A program made the translations under genes and the position numbers. Shown here piece after piece: positions 1-6,616 of a stretch of 16,100 bases of DNA (its first letter is position 1; the number at the start of each line of letters is the position of its first letter). Under the pieces are notes generated by a model, which did not search any database, was not told the origin of the DNA, and saw only the letters and a list, made by a program, of their open reading frames with translations. The DNA is from JBMNUL01 sp050946255 (GTDB taxonomy: Bacteria; Actinomycetota; Coriobacteriia; Coriobacteriales; CADBOM01): assembly GCA_050946255.1 (NCBI GenBank), contig JBMNUL010000045.1, forward strand, positions 1 to 16,100. Direction: 5' to 3'.

Positions 1-1
1 C

Positions 2-1054
2 TCGTGCCCCAAGTGCGGTCGTCCTGCCAAGCGCGAGACCGACACGATGGACACCTTCACCTGCTCCAGCTGGTACTTCATGCGCTATACAGACCCGCAC
101 AACGACAAGGCCCCGTTCGATTCCGCAAAGGTGAACCGCTACATGCCGGTGGACCAGTACATTGGTGGAATCGAGCACGCGATTCTGCACCTTCTCTACA
201 GCCGTTTCTACACAAAGGTGCTCCGCGACGAGGGGATGCTCGATTTCGATGAACCCTTCACGAACCTTCTCTGCCAGGGAATGGTCAAGGACGAGAACGG
301 GGAGACGATGTCGAAGTCCAAGGGCAATGTCGTCGCGCCCGAGGACATGATCGAGAAATACGGTGCCGACGCCGTGAGGGCCTACATCCTCTTCATGGCC
401 CCGCCCGATAAGGACATGAACTGGTCCAACGAGGGTCTGGAGGGCATGTGGAGGTTCCTGAATCGCCTCTGGAGGACGGTTTGCCTCCTCGACGGTCAAA
501 CAGACGAATCGAGCACATCGAACGTTAAAACTCAAATGAGCGACTCTGAGATTGAAACGGCGACAAGAGACCTCGAGAGGGAACTCCACCGCGTCATAGG
601 AAAGGTCACGGACGACTTCGAGCGATTTGGTTTCAACACCGCAATCGCAGCGATCATGGAACTCGTGAATGAGGCGAATTCATATTTCGTGGTTCCAATG
701 GAGAAGCGCGATTCCGCACTTTGCCGCAAGGTTGCAGAGAGCCTGGTGCTGATCGTCTCACCAATAGCACCTCATTTCAGCGAGGAGCTATGGCACGAAG
801 TTCTCGGACACGACAATCTAGTGCAGTCCAATCCGTGGCCAGATTACGATCCCGAACTCGCAAAGAAGGAGGAGATCGAGATCGTCATCCAGATCAATGG
901 GAAGAAGAGGGCCCGCACGAACATTGCCGCCGACGCACCTGAGGATGAGGTAACAGCCATGGCGCAAGAACTTGTCTCAGGGGAGCTTGAAGGGAAGACC
1001 GTTCGCAAGGTCATCTATGTTCCGGGGAAGCTGGTCAACATCGTCGCAAAGTAA
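2..1054 (+). CDS. leuS: Leucyl-tRNA synthetase, C-terminal part (5' end outside window)
   Basis: Class I aminoacyl-tRNA synthetase that charges tRNA-Leu in the cytoplasm. The reading frame is open from base 2, so the gene runs in from the left; the ATG at 47 is internal. The visible part starts with a CPKCG zinc-type motif (SCPKCGRPAKRETDTMDTF) and continues through the catalytic segment SSWYFMRY and VDQYIGGIEHA. The KMSKS loop follows as ETMSKSKGN, with the first Lys replaced by Thr but the second Lys kept. Then come the helical anticodon-binding domain (NRLWRTV onward) and the small C-terminal domain ending in KVIYVPGKLVNIVAK. Order and spacing match bacterial LeuRS, of which roughly 350 residues are present. 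The stop at 1052-1054 is followed by a good intrinsic terminator. Identification is secure; the N-terminal half and the editing domain cannot be judged. Confidence 0.97.
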   Translation, partial: SCPKCGRPAKRETDTMDTFTCSSWYFMRYTDPHNDKAPFDSAKVNRYMPVDQYIGGIEHAILHLLYSRFYTKVLRDEGMLDFDEPFTNLLCQGMVKDENGETMSKSKGNVVAPEDMIEKYGADAVRAYILFMAPPDKDMNWSNEGLEGMWRFLNRLWRTVCLLDGQTDESSTSNVKTQMSDSEIETATRDLERELHRVIGKVTDDFERFGFNTAIAAIMELVNEANSYFVVPMEKRDSALCRKVAESLVLIVSPIAPHFSEELWHEVLGHDNLVQSNPWPDYDPELAKKEEIEIVIQINGKKRARTNIAADAPEDEVTAMAQELVSGELEGKTVRKVIYVPGKLVNIVAK

Positions 1055-1101
1055 CTTGCCTGTACATTGCGTGGCGAGGGATTATAGAAATGTAAAAAAG
1101 G

Positions 1102-1140
1102 ATGCCGGCGTGGATTGTATCTGCGTCGGCATTTATTTTG
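1102..1140 (+). terminator. Intrinsic terminator of leuS
   Basis: Stem ATGCCGGCG (1102-1110) pairs with CGTCGGCAT (1124-1132) over 9 bp with one G-U, around a 13-nt loop. It is followed by TTATTTTG and preceded by a run of six A (1094-1099). It lies 47 bp after the leuS stop. Confidence 0.8.
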
Positions 1141-1942
1141 AGAGAGATTATCCAATTACAAGGAAATATCAGCGAATCAATTGCTTGCAGATTCAAAGTT
1201 CATTGCGAGCGAAAGCAAAGATATGAAATGGGGCGAAATGGCTCTTAGTTCCTAAGAATTCCCCGTTGTAGCAGGGGATAATGCCGAGAATATCGCACGT
1301 TTCTCTATATTTTCCCCTGTCTTCATTACTTTACATAAGCTATATTATCAGACTTTTATATCAAATTCGTTTAAGCGTTGATTTTCATTCTAGACACCGT
1401 GCTAACGCTATCGGCACACAATAAAATCCCTGTTCTATCTTCGTCAATCCCAATTCCATCTGAGCCTCGAATGACAAATTTTCGTTTCCCGTATCTAGTT
1501 CCAAGTTTAGATTTTCCAACATTTCTATTCGTGCCAATTCGTGCGAAATCTATTAGCCCGATCTCTTCCATTTAACCCTTTGGCTATATCGGCATCCGAA
1601 ATATTTCATTCATCACCCTGAACCTTGGATTGCCATTTTCGATCATGGCCATCTCAGAATTTCATTCGCAACCGCTTGCATCGATTGCAAGAATTTGGCT
1701 TGAATCGAGAGTTTTCATACCCATTTTGGCGATTTCGAACCAAATTTTGAAATATTCGCGAAAAACATGCCGTTTTACCGGGGGTTTTGCAAACGAGGCT
1801 CTCATTTGCGATTTAAGACCCCGTTTTGACTCAATTTGAGTAAAACATACGTGGAAATTACAGAAATATTGGAATTTCTCGCAACATATTTATATATACA
1901 GGTTATTTCCTGCCCTGACATCCCAAAATTGAGACCCGTGTA
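1141..1942. other. Long AT-rich intergenic stretch without a convincing gene
   Basis: About 800 bp with visibly lower GC than the flanking genes. Open frames of 65-69 codons occur on both strands (for example 1371-1571 minus and 1378-1575 plus, which overlap each other), but none has both a good ribosome site and coding-like composition. Dyads are present: CAGGGGA at 1271-1277 with a TCCCCTG partner near 1313-1319, GAAATT/AATTTC around 1854-1877, and an operator-like dyad at 1823-1846. No tRNA or known riboswitch pattern was recognised. Confidence 0.6.
1823..1846. repeat. Operator-like inverted repeat in the intergenic stretch
   Basis: ACTCAA (1829-1834) and TTGAGT (1836-1841) form a perfect 6-bp dyad around T1835. 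It extends outward as GTTTT (1823-1827) and AAAAC (1842-1846), with one unpaired G at 1828. The loop is too short for a normal RNA hairpin, so a protein-binding site is the simpler reading. It lies about 100 bp beyond the 3' end of the minus-strand gene 1943-2278. Confidence 0.5.
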
Positions 1943-2278
1943 TCAGAGCCCCTTGTTCCTAAGCTCCTCATCGCGATCCATAACCCAGGAAACGTTCTCC
2001 TGGACATGCTTGATCCATTCCCGAACATCGGTCATGTCCCTTTGGTAATGGACTTCGTAACGGGTCCTTTCCTTAACGTCTTCGGGAAGCTTTGAAAACC
2101 TCTTGGTCAACTCGTCGGCAACGATCTTCAACTGCTTGGGATATTCCTCAGCCATTTCATGAATTTCCTCAGGCGTGTAAAGGTCGGGATTGTCCTTGGC
2201 CATGTTGACCCTGAAGTCCAACATGTCGAGCTCTTCGTAGATCTTGCGAATCTTTGGATCCAGTTTAGAAATGTCCAT
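1943..2278 (-). CDS. Hypothetical small charged helical protein (111 aa)
   Basis: I do not recognise a family. The product is 111 residues, rich in Glu, Asp, Lys and Arg, with no membrane segment, no signal peptide and no Cys. Most of it looks alpha-helical, for example PKIRKIYEELDMLDFRVNMAKDN at residues 8-30 (given here for its charge pattern) and the middle stretch EEIHEMAEEYPKQLKIVADEL. It may form a helical bundle or short coiled coil. The ATG at 2278 has AAGGA about 8 bases upstream, which supports the start. The gene stands alone, 314 bp from the 3' end of the phosphate permease gene and in the same orientation. A LexA-like box lies about 150 bp upstream with no other start codon between, so damage-inducible expression is possible but unproven. 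Confidence 0.75.
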   Translation of the reverse strand: MDISKLDPKIRKIYEELDMLDFRVNMAKDNPDLYTPEEIHEMAEEYPKQLKIVADELTKRFSKLPEDVKERTRYEVHYQRDMTDVREWIKHVQENVSWVMDRDEELRNKGL

Positions 2279-2592
2279 ATCAAATTCCTTAGTTCAAAAT
2301 GTTTTCTATATTGAAGATTAACAGCAAGTGCGTTTCCCGAAAACAGTTATTGCGATCGAGATGAACAAGTTACGAATGGTTCCAGTTCAAGACTCTTGTT
2401 CCAGCTATTTGATATATTTTTCAAATCGAACGTTTGTTCGATATTTAAATTACCTCCCTATTATAATGAATTTTCACTAAAAGTTAGATGAAACTAATAC
2501 TATCTGCCTAAATATTTTCGAGTCGACCGGATCCAGCAATCACAAGTTTCGGGGGATATTCTCTCTTGCAAATATTCAGGGATATTACCGAT
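2279..2592. other. Intergenic region upstream of the 111-aa gene
   Basis: About 314 AT-rich bases between two minus-strand genes. It holds the LexA-like box at 2426-2441. A minus-strand TATATC lies just downstream of the box and could be a -10 element. A plus-strand TATAAT (2462-2467) has no gene in front of it. A second minus-strand -10 candidate, TATAGA, lies about 30 bases before the ATG. I see no clear terminator for the permease gene that ends at 2593. Confidence 0.5.
2426..2441. promoter_or_regulatory. LexA (SOS) box candidate
   Basis: TCGAACGTTTGTTCGA is a perfect 6+4+6 palindrome. It agrees fully with the TCGAAC-N4-GTTCGA form known for actinobacterial (mycobacterial) LexA sites, and closely with the Bacillus CGAACRNRYGTTCG consensus. 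On the minus strand a TATATC hexamer lies about 14 bases after the palindrome, so LexA could cover the promoter region of the 111-aa gene. The site is seen directly; binding is inferred. Confidence 0.6.
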
Positions 2593-3642
2593 TTAGAAAA
2601 TCGCCATGAACAAGAGAGCCAGAACGTATCCAATTGCACCGCAGCATGGGAAAGTCAGTATCCATGTCAGCACCATGTCCCAAGCCAAGCTCCACTTAAC
2701 TCCGTGCAGGCTCTTTGCCGTTCCCACTCCCATGATCGCCGTGGTTTTCGTATGAGTGGTGGAAACTGGCATTCCGGTGAAAGTCGCAAGGGCAATGCAA
2801 AAAACGGCTGACATGCAGGCGGCGAACCCCTGATAGGGCTCCATCTTCACCATTTTCATGCCAACCGATTTGATGATCTTCTTTCCGCCAACAGCAGTAC
2901 CAAGGGACATGGTCAGAGAACATACCACGATCAACCAGAATGGAAAATGCAGGTTTGCAGTGTTGGAGGTTCCCATGCAAAGAAGTATTCCGAGCATGCT
3001 GATTGAAAGGAACTTCTGTCCATCTTGGGCTCCATGCAGAACAGCCACGCCAAAGGCCGAGATGATCTGAGCCCATCTCCAAACGGGCTCGGACTTCCTA
3101 CGGTCGATTCCCCTGCACGTGAGCTGGATGATCTTGGCGAAGAGCCAGCCAGACCCAAATCCCAAGCCGGTGCTCAGCAGAAGTCCGTAGATAACCTTGA
3201 CCCATTCGTCCCAGTTGATGCCGGCAAAGCCGCCTTGGAGGGCGATTGCCGCACCCGTGATGCCAGCAATGAGGGAATGGCTTTGAGATGATGGAATTCC
3301 GAAATACCAGGCCAGCACTCCCCAGCTGATAATTGCAATCATGGCAGCAGCCAGCGACAGAAGGGCCATGTGAGTGTCTCCACCGAAATCGACCATTCCG
3401 AATATAGTCGAGGCCACGGCAGAGCTGATCATCGTGATTCCAGCCAAGCCGACGAAGTTTCCAACTGCAGCCATTGCGATGGACTTGTTTGGGGAAAGGC
3501 ACTTGGTTCCGACGACAGTTGCTATGGCATTTGGGGCATCAGTCGCCCCATTTACAACCGTGGCTCCAAGTGTGAGAAGAAGGATAATTAATAAAAGAGG
3601 GTTTGCCGCTAACATCGCTAGAAACGAGGCGAGGTCTATCAT
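2593..3642 (-). CDS. PiT-family inorganic phosphate transporter
   Basis: Integral membrane permease of the PiT family, which couples phosphate (probably as a metal-phosphate complex) to a cation gradient. The 349 residues hold about ten hydrophobic segments. They carry the two family signatures in inverted-repeat arrangement: NGATDAPNAIATVVGTK at residues 31-47 and HGAQDGQKF near residue 200. GIPSSQSHSLIAG and MPVSTTHTKTTAIMGVG follow the two halves. The usual GAND signature reads GATD and GAQD here; the Asp residues are kept. The frame opens at 3684, but the Met at 3642 is preferred: AAGGAT lies just upstream (short spacing), whereas 3684 has no ribosome site and would add 14 non-hydrophobic residues. 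No DUF47/PhoU-like partner gene is adjacent. A promoter candidate lies at 3720-3747. Family identification is firm, but ion specificity is not settled by sequence. Confidence 0.92.
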   Translation of the reverse strand: MIDLASFLAMLAANPLLLIILLLTLGATVVNGATDAPNAIATVVGTKCLSPNKSIAMAAVGNFVGLAGITMISSAVASTIFGMVDFGGDTHMALLSLAAAMIAIISWGVLAWYFGIPSSQSHSLIAGITGAAIALQGGFAGINWDEWVKVIYGLLLSTGLGFGSGWLFAKIIQLTCRGIDRRKSEPVWRWAQIISAFGVAVLHGAQDGQKFLSISMLGILLCMGTSNTANLHFPFWLIVVCSLTMSLGTAVGGKKIIKSVGMKMVKMEPYQGFAACMSAVFCIALATFTGMPVSTTHTKTTAIMGVGTAKSLHGVKWSLAWDMVLTWILTFPCCGAIGYVLALLFMAIF

Positions 3643-3719
3643 ATATCCTTGTGACCGCCCTTTCGAGGTAGAGTGGCAACCCATCTGAAATGCAATTTCA
3701 AAATTTCTGTAAAATTATT

Positions 3720-3747
3720 GTAATAATTGCAGAGTAACGTTTGACAA
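3720..3747 (-). promoter_or_regulatory. Promoter candidate for the phosphate transporter
   Basis: On the minus strand, TTGTCA (3747-3742) and TATTAC (3725-3720) are 16 bp apart, matching the -35 and -10 consensus at 5/6 and 4/6. The start codon is about 78 bp downstream. The site lies just downstream of the leftward hairpin at 3762-3788, so transcription of the permease would start after it. Confidence 0.4.
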
Positions 3748-3761
3748 AGATTTTTCGAAAA

Positions 3762-3788
3762 AACGGCACAGGGAAAACCTGTGCCGTT
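3762..3788 (-). terminator. Strong leftward intrinsic terminator
   Basis: AACGGCACAGG (3762-3772) and CCTGTGCCGTT (3778-3788) pair perfectly over 11 bp with a 5-nt loop. Read on the minus strand the stem is followed by a run of T (TTTTTTCG), while the plus strand has only AAAGG after it. It is therefore oriented to stop leftward transcripts, yet no minus-strand gene lies to its right before 4167. Confidence 0.75.
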
Positions 3789-3814
3789 AAAGGTTGGCAT
3801 GGTGGCTAGCTGAA

Positions 3815-3844
3815 AATTTCTGCAAGATTCGACTTGCAGAAATT
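3815..3844 (-). repeat. Perfect 12-bp hairpin next to the leftward terminator
   Basis: AATTTCTGCAAG (3815-3826) and CTTGCAGAAATT (3833-3844) pair perfectly around a 6-nt loop. On the minus strand the stem ends in AATTTTC, a short T run, so this could be a weaker first terminator 27 bp before the strong one. On the plus strand it is followed by GTTAAAAAG. Confidence 0.6.
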
Positions 3845-4081
3845 GTTAAAAAGAGAGGCCAATTTCATTATTCTGCCATCGTGTCTGATCGCCTTTCCTT
3901 CCATCGCCCTTCCCCATCATGCCTAACAGAAAATTTGGGCAGATTGAGCATTCAACCATTAGGACAGATGACATTTTGACTTTATTGGCCAGATCCAAAC
4001 AAAGTGTTCAAGCACTTACCGCTGAGACGAAAATAGAACATTCGGGTATTAATAGTCGAAATTCATTTTGCGGTCAAAATT

Positions 4082-4105
4082 TGAACATCTCGGCATAGAT
4101 GTTCA
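4082..4105. promoter_or_regulatory. Operator-like dyad directly upstream of the TetR-family promoter
   Basis: TGAACATC (4082-4089) and GATGTTCA (4098-4105) are perfect 8-bp arms separated by 8 bp. The dyad abuts the -35 hexamer at 4106. Size and position suit autoregulation by the TetR-family product, but this is inferred. Confidence 0.5.
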
Positions 4106-4134
4106 TTGGAAAGAATATTTATTACCGTTATATT
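4106..4134 (+). promoter_or_regulatory. Promoter of the TetR-family gene
   Basis: TTGGAA (4106-4111), a 17-bp spacer, and TATATT (4129-4134) resemble a sigma-70 type promoter. Transcription would begin near 4141, about 25 bases before the ATG at 4167. This also argues against the TTG start at 4068, which lies upstream of the promoter. Confidence 0.55.
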
Positions 4135-4166
4135 TCGAAAAAAGCGGAGTTACAGGGGTGTGCGCG

Positions 4167-4748
4167 ATGGTATCTCAGGCAAGGCATGCGTATAAGGTCT
4201 CAGAAAACAGACGGCGCAGCATTATACATGTCGCGAGGAAGCACATTCTGAATGAGGGCTTCTCAAAGGTCTCAATGAAAAAGATTGCAGAGGAGGCCAA
4301 CATTTCCCGAGGTTCGATCTACTACTACTTCGAGAACAAGAACGCCCTCATCCGTGCAGTGATGGAAGAATATCTCAATGAGATTCTCGCCGCATTTGAC
4401 GCCTGGAATAATTATCGGAAAACGGAAAAAGACCGCGAGAGCCTCCGCAGGCTCATAATCCTCTTCAAGAAAGTGGCTGCGCTGAATGTCCAACTGAGAA
4501 ACGAGGTGGACAGCAAGTCGCGCAATCAGGATTATGCGAAATATATCCAACTTGCTCTTGACAAGATTTCAGATAAGCTGTGCGCGTTTGCGAAGCTGCA
4601 CCTAACTCACTACAGCAGCGACGAGGATGTGAAGAACCAAGTGTACATCATCGCTGCTGGCCTCATGACCTATCTTTGCGACAATCCTGATGCCGAGGTA
4701 AACGAGCTTGTAGATATCACGGCAAGGATGTTCTCGGCTACAGAATAA
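4167..4748 (+). CDS. TetR/AcrR-family transcriptional regulator
   Basis: DNA-binding repressor-type protein of 193 residues, typical TetR size. The N-terminal helix-turn-helix lies at residues 35-56 (VSMKKIAEEANISRGSIYYYF), preceded by RRRSIIHVARKHILNEGF, the usual first helix. The C-terminal part is helical and unlike any ligand-binding domain I can name, so the effector is unknown. The frame is open from a TTG at 4068, but the ATG at 4167 is chosen: AGGGG lies 8 bases upstream, a promoter sits at 4106-4134, and it yields the normal N-terminus. The gene is alone in its transcript direction with about 300 bp on each side. Its target could be itself, through the dyad at 4082-4105, or the divergent phosphate transporter. 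Confidence 0.88.
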   Translation: MVSQARHAYKVSENRRRSIIHVARKHILNEGFSKVSMKKIAEEANISRGSIYYYFENKNALIRAVMEEYLNEILAAFDAWNNYRKTEKDRESLRRLIILFKKVAALNVQLRNEVDSKSRNQDYAKYIQLALDKISDKLCAFAKLHLTHYSSDEDVKNQVYIIAAGLMTYLCDNPDAEVNELVDITARMFSATE

Positions 4749-5065
4749 CGGCATTTCTATTCTTGCCAGCCTCCATCTTCTCTGCCACAGATTTCCCGCA
4801 TCCAAGATTTTCCCCACTTGTCTCGACCGTCCGGAAGAGATAATCTCTCCGGCACGCCACCATGCCGCCTTTTCCCTCATGTAAGCAGGTAAAATATATG
4901 TGACAAAAAGCCCGGACTATTCGGCAGGATATATGGCAATAGAGACCTTAAGCCGTTAAGTCTGGCCATATTGGAAAAGCCAGGAGCCGCATTCCAACAA
5001 TACGGCAATAGAGGCTGTCGGCAAATAAGTCCAGCCCTATCTCACGAGAACCTAGGATGGCGATT
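4749..5065. other. Intergenic region with repeated structured elements upstream of proA
   Basis: Just over 300 bp. CCGG(A)AGAGAT and ATCTCTCCGG (4831-4852) form a near-perfect dyad without a T run. Further on, a hairpin-forming block (4931-4971) is partly duplicated 69 bp downstream (5004-5039). No open frame with a ribosome site is present. A promoter was not clearly seen. Confidence 0.5.
4935..5039 (+). repeat. Imperfect direct repeat with hairpin in the proA leader
   Basis: Two blocks of about 36 bp (4935-4970 and 5004-5039) share GGCAATAGAG at the start, AAGTC in the middle and GCC near the end, with about two thirds of positions identical. The first block also folds: ATATGGC (4931-4937) pairs with GCCATAT (4965-4971), and an inner AGAC(C)TTAA/TTAAGTCT arm closes around GCCG. 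The second keeps only a shorter GGCTG/CAGCC stem. The blocks lie immediately in front of proA. Confidence 0.55.
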
Positions 5066-6346
5066 ATGAGCATCAAGGAACAAGTCCATTCAATGAAGAT
5101 GGTTGCCCCAACTATGGCGGCATGCAGCATAGATGTCAGAAATGGAGCTCTGGCCAAGATGGCCGAGATGCTCGAACAGAATTCGGAAAAGATATTCGAG
5201 GCCAATGCAAAGGATATGGCCGCAGCCGAGGAAAACGGCATCGCCGAATCCACCAAGAAGAGGCTCAAGTTCAACGAGGGCAAGCTCTCCGATTGCATAG
5301 AGGGCCTGAAGCAGCTTCAGAAACTCCCAGATCCGATTGGCGCCGTGCAGATCGACAGGATGCTCGACGATGGGCTGGAGCTCAAGCGTGTGAGCTGCCC
5401 AATAGGGGTTATCGGAGTGATCTTCGAGGCCAGGCCCGATGCGCTCATACAGATCTCATCCCTCTGCATCAAGAGCGGCAACTGTGCAATCCTCAAGGGT
5501 GGAAAGGAAACCGCCAATACAAACAGGGTGCTCTTCGAAATCATATACAAGGCGGCAATCGAAGCCGGCCTCCCCGAACATTGCCTTCTCCAGGCAGAAC
5601 AGCATTCCGAGATCGACGAGCTCTTGTCATGCGACGAGGACGTCGACTTGCTCATCCCAAGGGGATCTAACAAATTCGTCCGCTACATCATGGAGAACAC
5701 GAAGATCCCGGTCATGGGCCATTCGAGTGGAATCTGCCATGTATACGTGGACAAGGCGGCCGACCAGGAGCTTGCCGTCCCGGTGGTAGTCGACTCCAAG
5801 ATTCAATATGCCGCAGCCTGCAATGCCTGCGAGACGCTTCTGGTTGCAAGGCCAATTGCCAGAGAATTTCTCCCGAAGGTCGCGAAAGCTCTTCGCGACT
5901 CGGGCGTGAAGATCAGGGGAACTCAAGAGGTCGCAGATATCGTGGACTGCGAGGTAATGCCCGACGAAGAGTTCTCAACCGAATACGGCAACCTCACGAT
6001 TTCCATGAAGGTCGTGGAAGACGTTGTGGAGGCCGTCGATCACATCAACAAGTACGGATCTCACCACACCGACTCGATCATCACAGAAGACGATGAAGCA
6101 GCTTCCTATTTCATGGAGATGGTCGACTCCGCAGGTGTCTACAGGAATTGCTCCACGAGGTTTGCCGATGGGTTCAGGTATGGATTCGGAGCAGAGGTCG
6201 GAATCAGCACCGGGAAGATCCATGCACGCGGCCCAGTGGGTCTGGAAGGTCTCACAACATACAAATACGAGCTCGTCGGTACTGGGAATATCGTCGGAGA
6301 CTACGCCAGCGGAAAGAGATCGTTCCACTTCAAGGACCTCATCTAA
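5066..6346 (+). CDS. proA: Gamma-glutamyl phosphate reductase
   Basis: NADPH-dependent reductase that converts gamma-glutamyl phosphate to glutamate semialdehyde, the second step of proline synthesis in the cytoplasm. The product has about 426 residues, the normal ProA length. Visible marks are GVIFEARPDALIQISSL (about residues 117-133), the catalytic Cys in QYAAACNACETLLV (about residue 252), and the C-terminal signature RGPVGLEGLTTYKYELVGTG. The first in-frame ATG is 5057, but AGGA lies right against it and 8 bases before the ATG at 5066, so 5066 is slightly preferred; the difference is three residues. No proB (glutamate 5-kinase) neighbours it, unlike the common proBA arrangement. A hairpin at 6348-6367 may end the transcript. 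Confidence 0.96.
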   Translation: MSIKEQVHSMKMVAPTMAACSIDVRNGALAKMAEMLEQNSEKIFEANAKDMAAAEENGIAESTKKRLKFNEGKLSDCIEGLKQLQKLPDPIGAVQIDRMLDDGLELKRVSCPIGVIGVIFEARPDALIQISSLCIKSGNCAILKGGKETANTNRVLFEIIYKAAIEAGLPEHCLLQAEQHSEIDELLSCDEDVDLLIPRGSNKFVRYIMENTKIPVMGHSSGICHVYVDKAADQELAVPVVVDSKIQYAAACNACETLLVARPIAREFLPKVAKALRDSGVKIRGTQEVADIVDCEVMPDEEFSTEYGNLTISMKVVEDVVEAVDHINKYGSHHTDSIITEDDEAASYFMEMVDSAGVYRNCSTRFADGFRYGFGAEVGISTGKIHARGPVGLEGLTTYKYELVGTGNIVGDYASGKRSFHFKDLI

Positions 6347-6347
6347 T

Positions 6348-6367
6348 AAAACCCTATAACGGGTTTT
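6348..6367 (+). terminator. Probable proA terminator
   Basis: AAAACCC (6348-6354) and GGGTTTT (6361-6367) pair perfectly over 7 bp with loop TATAAC, beginning 2 bases after the proA stop. The T run is inside the stem, so efficiency is uncertain. Confidence 0.5.
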
Positions 6368-6376
6368 CACCAAGGC

Positions 6377-6447
6377 TCGACATTTGGAACCAGATGTCGA
6401 TTGGCCACGATGCCATTCGGCAATGGACGTCAAGCCGCAAAATGGCA
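6377..6447. repeat. Two inverted repeats downstream of proA
   Basis: First dyad: TCGACAT (6377-6383) and ATGTCGA (6394-6400). Second: TGCCATT (6411-6417) with AATGGCA (6441-6447), plus inner CGGC (6418-6421) and GCCG (6434-6437). The second can also fold locally as CCATT-CGGC-AATGG (6413-6426), so two exclusive structures exist. Neither has a T run. They lie upstream of the SDR -10 element. Confidence 0.5.
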
Positions 6448-6515
6448 TGGTCTGGCTCAACTACTAAACCTCTAGTTCAATTTCCATGTCTATAGCTTTG
6501 TTTTCTCTTACAAAT

Positions 6516-6565
6516 GAAAGAATCTTTCAATTTTCTCTCAATATGTAATGTCTTAAAAATATAAT
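6516..6565 (+). promoter_or_regulatory. SDR gene promoter region with small palindrome
   Basis: TATAAT (6560-6565) is a perfect -10 hexamer, 51 bp before the ATG; the -35 region (CTCAAT near 6537) is poor, which suggests an activator. GAAAGA-A-TCTTTC (6516-6528), a 13-bp palindrome, lies just upstream of the -35 position and is a candidate binding site. Confidence 0.45.
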
Positions 6566-6616
6566 AGTCTCGTTGTTAATCTTCATCGCCATTGACTTAG
6601 TAGATAGGAGAACGAC

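Larger units (their letters stand above)
3643..4166. other. Divergent intergenic region between phosphate transporter and TetR gene
   Basis: About 520 bp without a convincing gene. It contains the transporter promoter candidate (3720-3747), two perfect hairpins (3762-3788 and 3815-3844), and the TetR operator-like dyad and promoter (4082-4134). On the minus strand a 24-codon frame (about 3923 down to 3849) ends just before the hairpins; it is weak evidence for a peptide. No tRNA or known RNA motif was seen. Confidence 0.55.

Noticed and set aside
1371..1571. 66-codon minus-strand frame in the long intergenic stretch
   Set aside because: AAAGGG lies close upstream and some of the peptide looks plausible. 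However, an equally long frame overlaps it on the other strand, no family is recognised, and composition is that of the AT-rich spacer. Left undecided but not called.
3794..3979. 61-codon plus-strand frame between the transporter and TetR genes
   Set aside because: It begins inside the hairpin region, has no ribosome site and no recognisable sequence.
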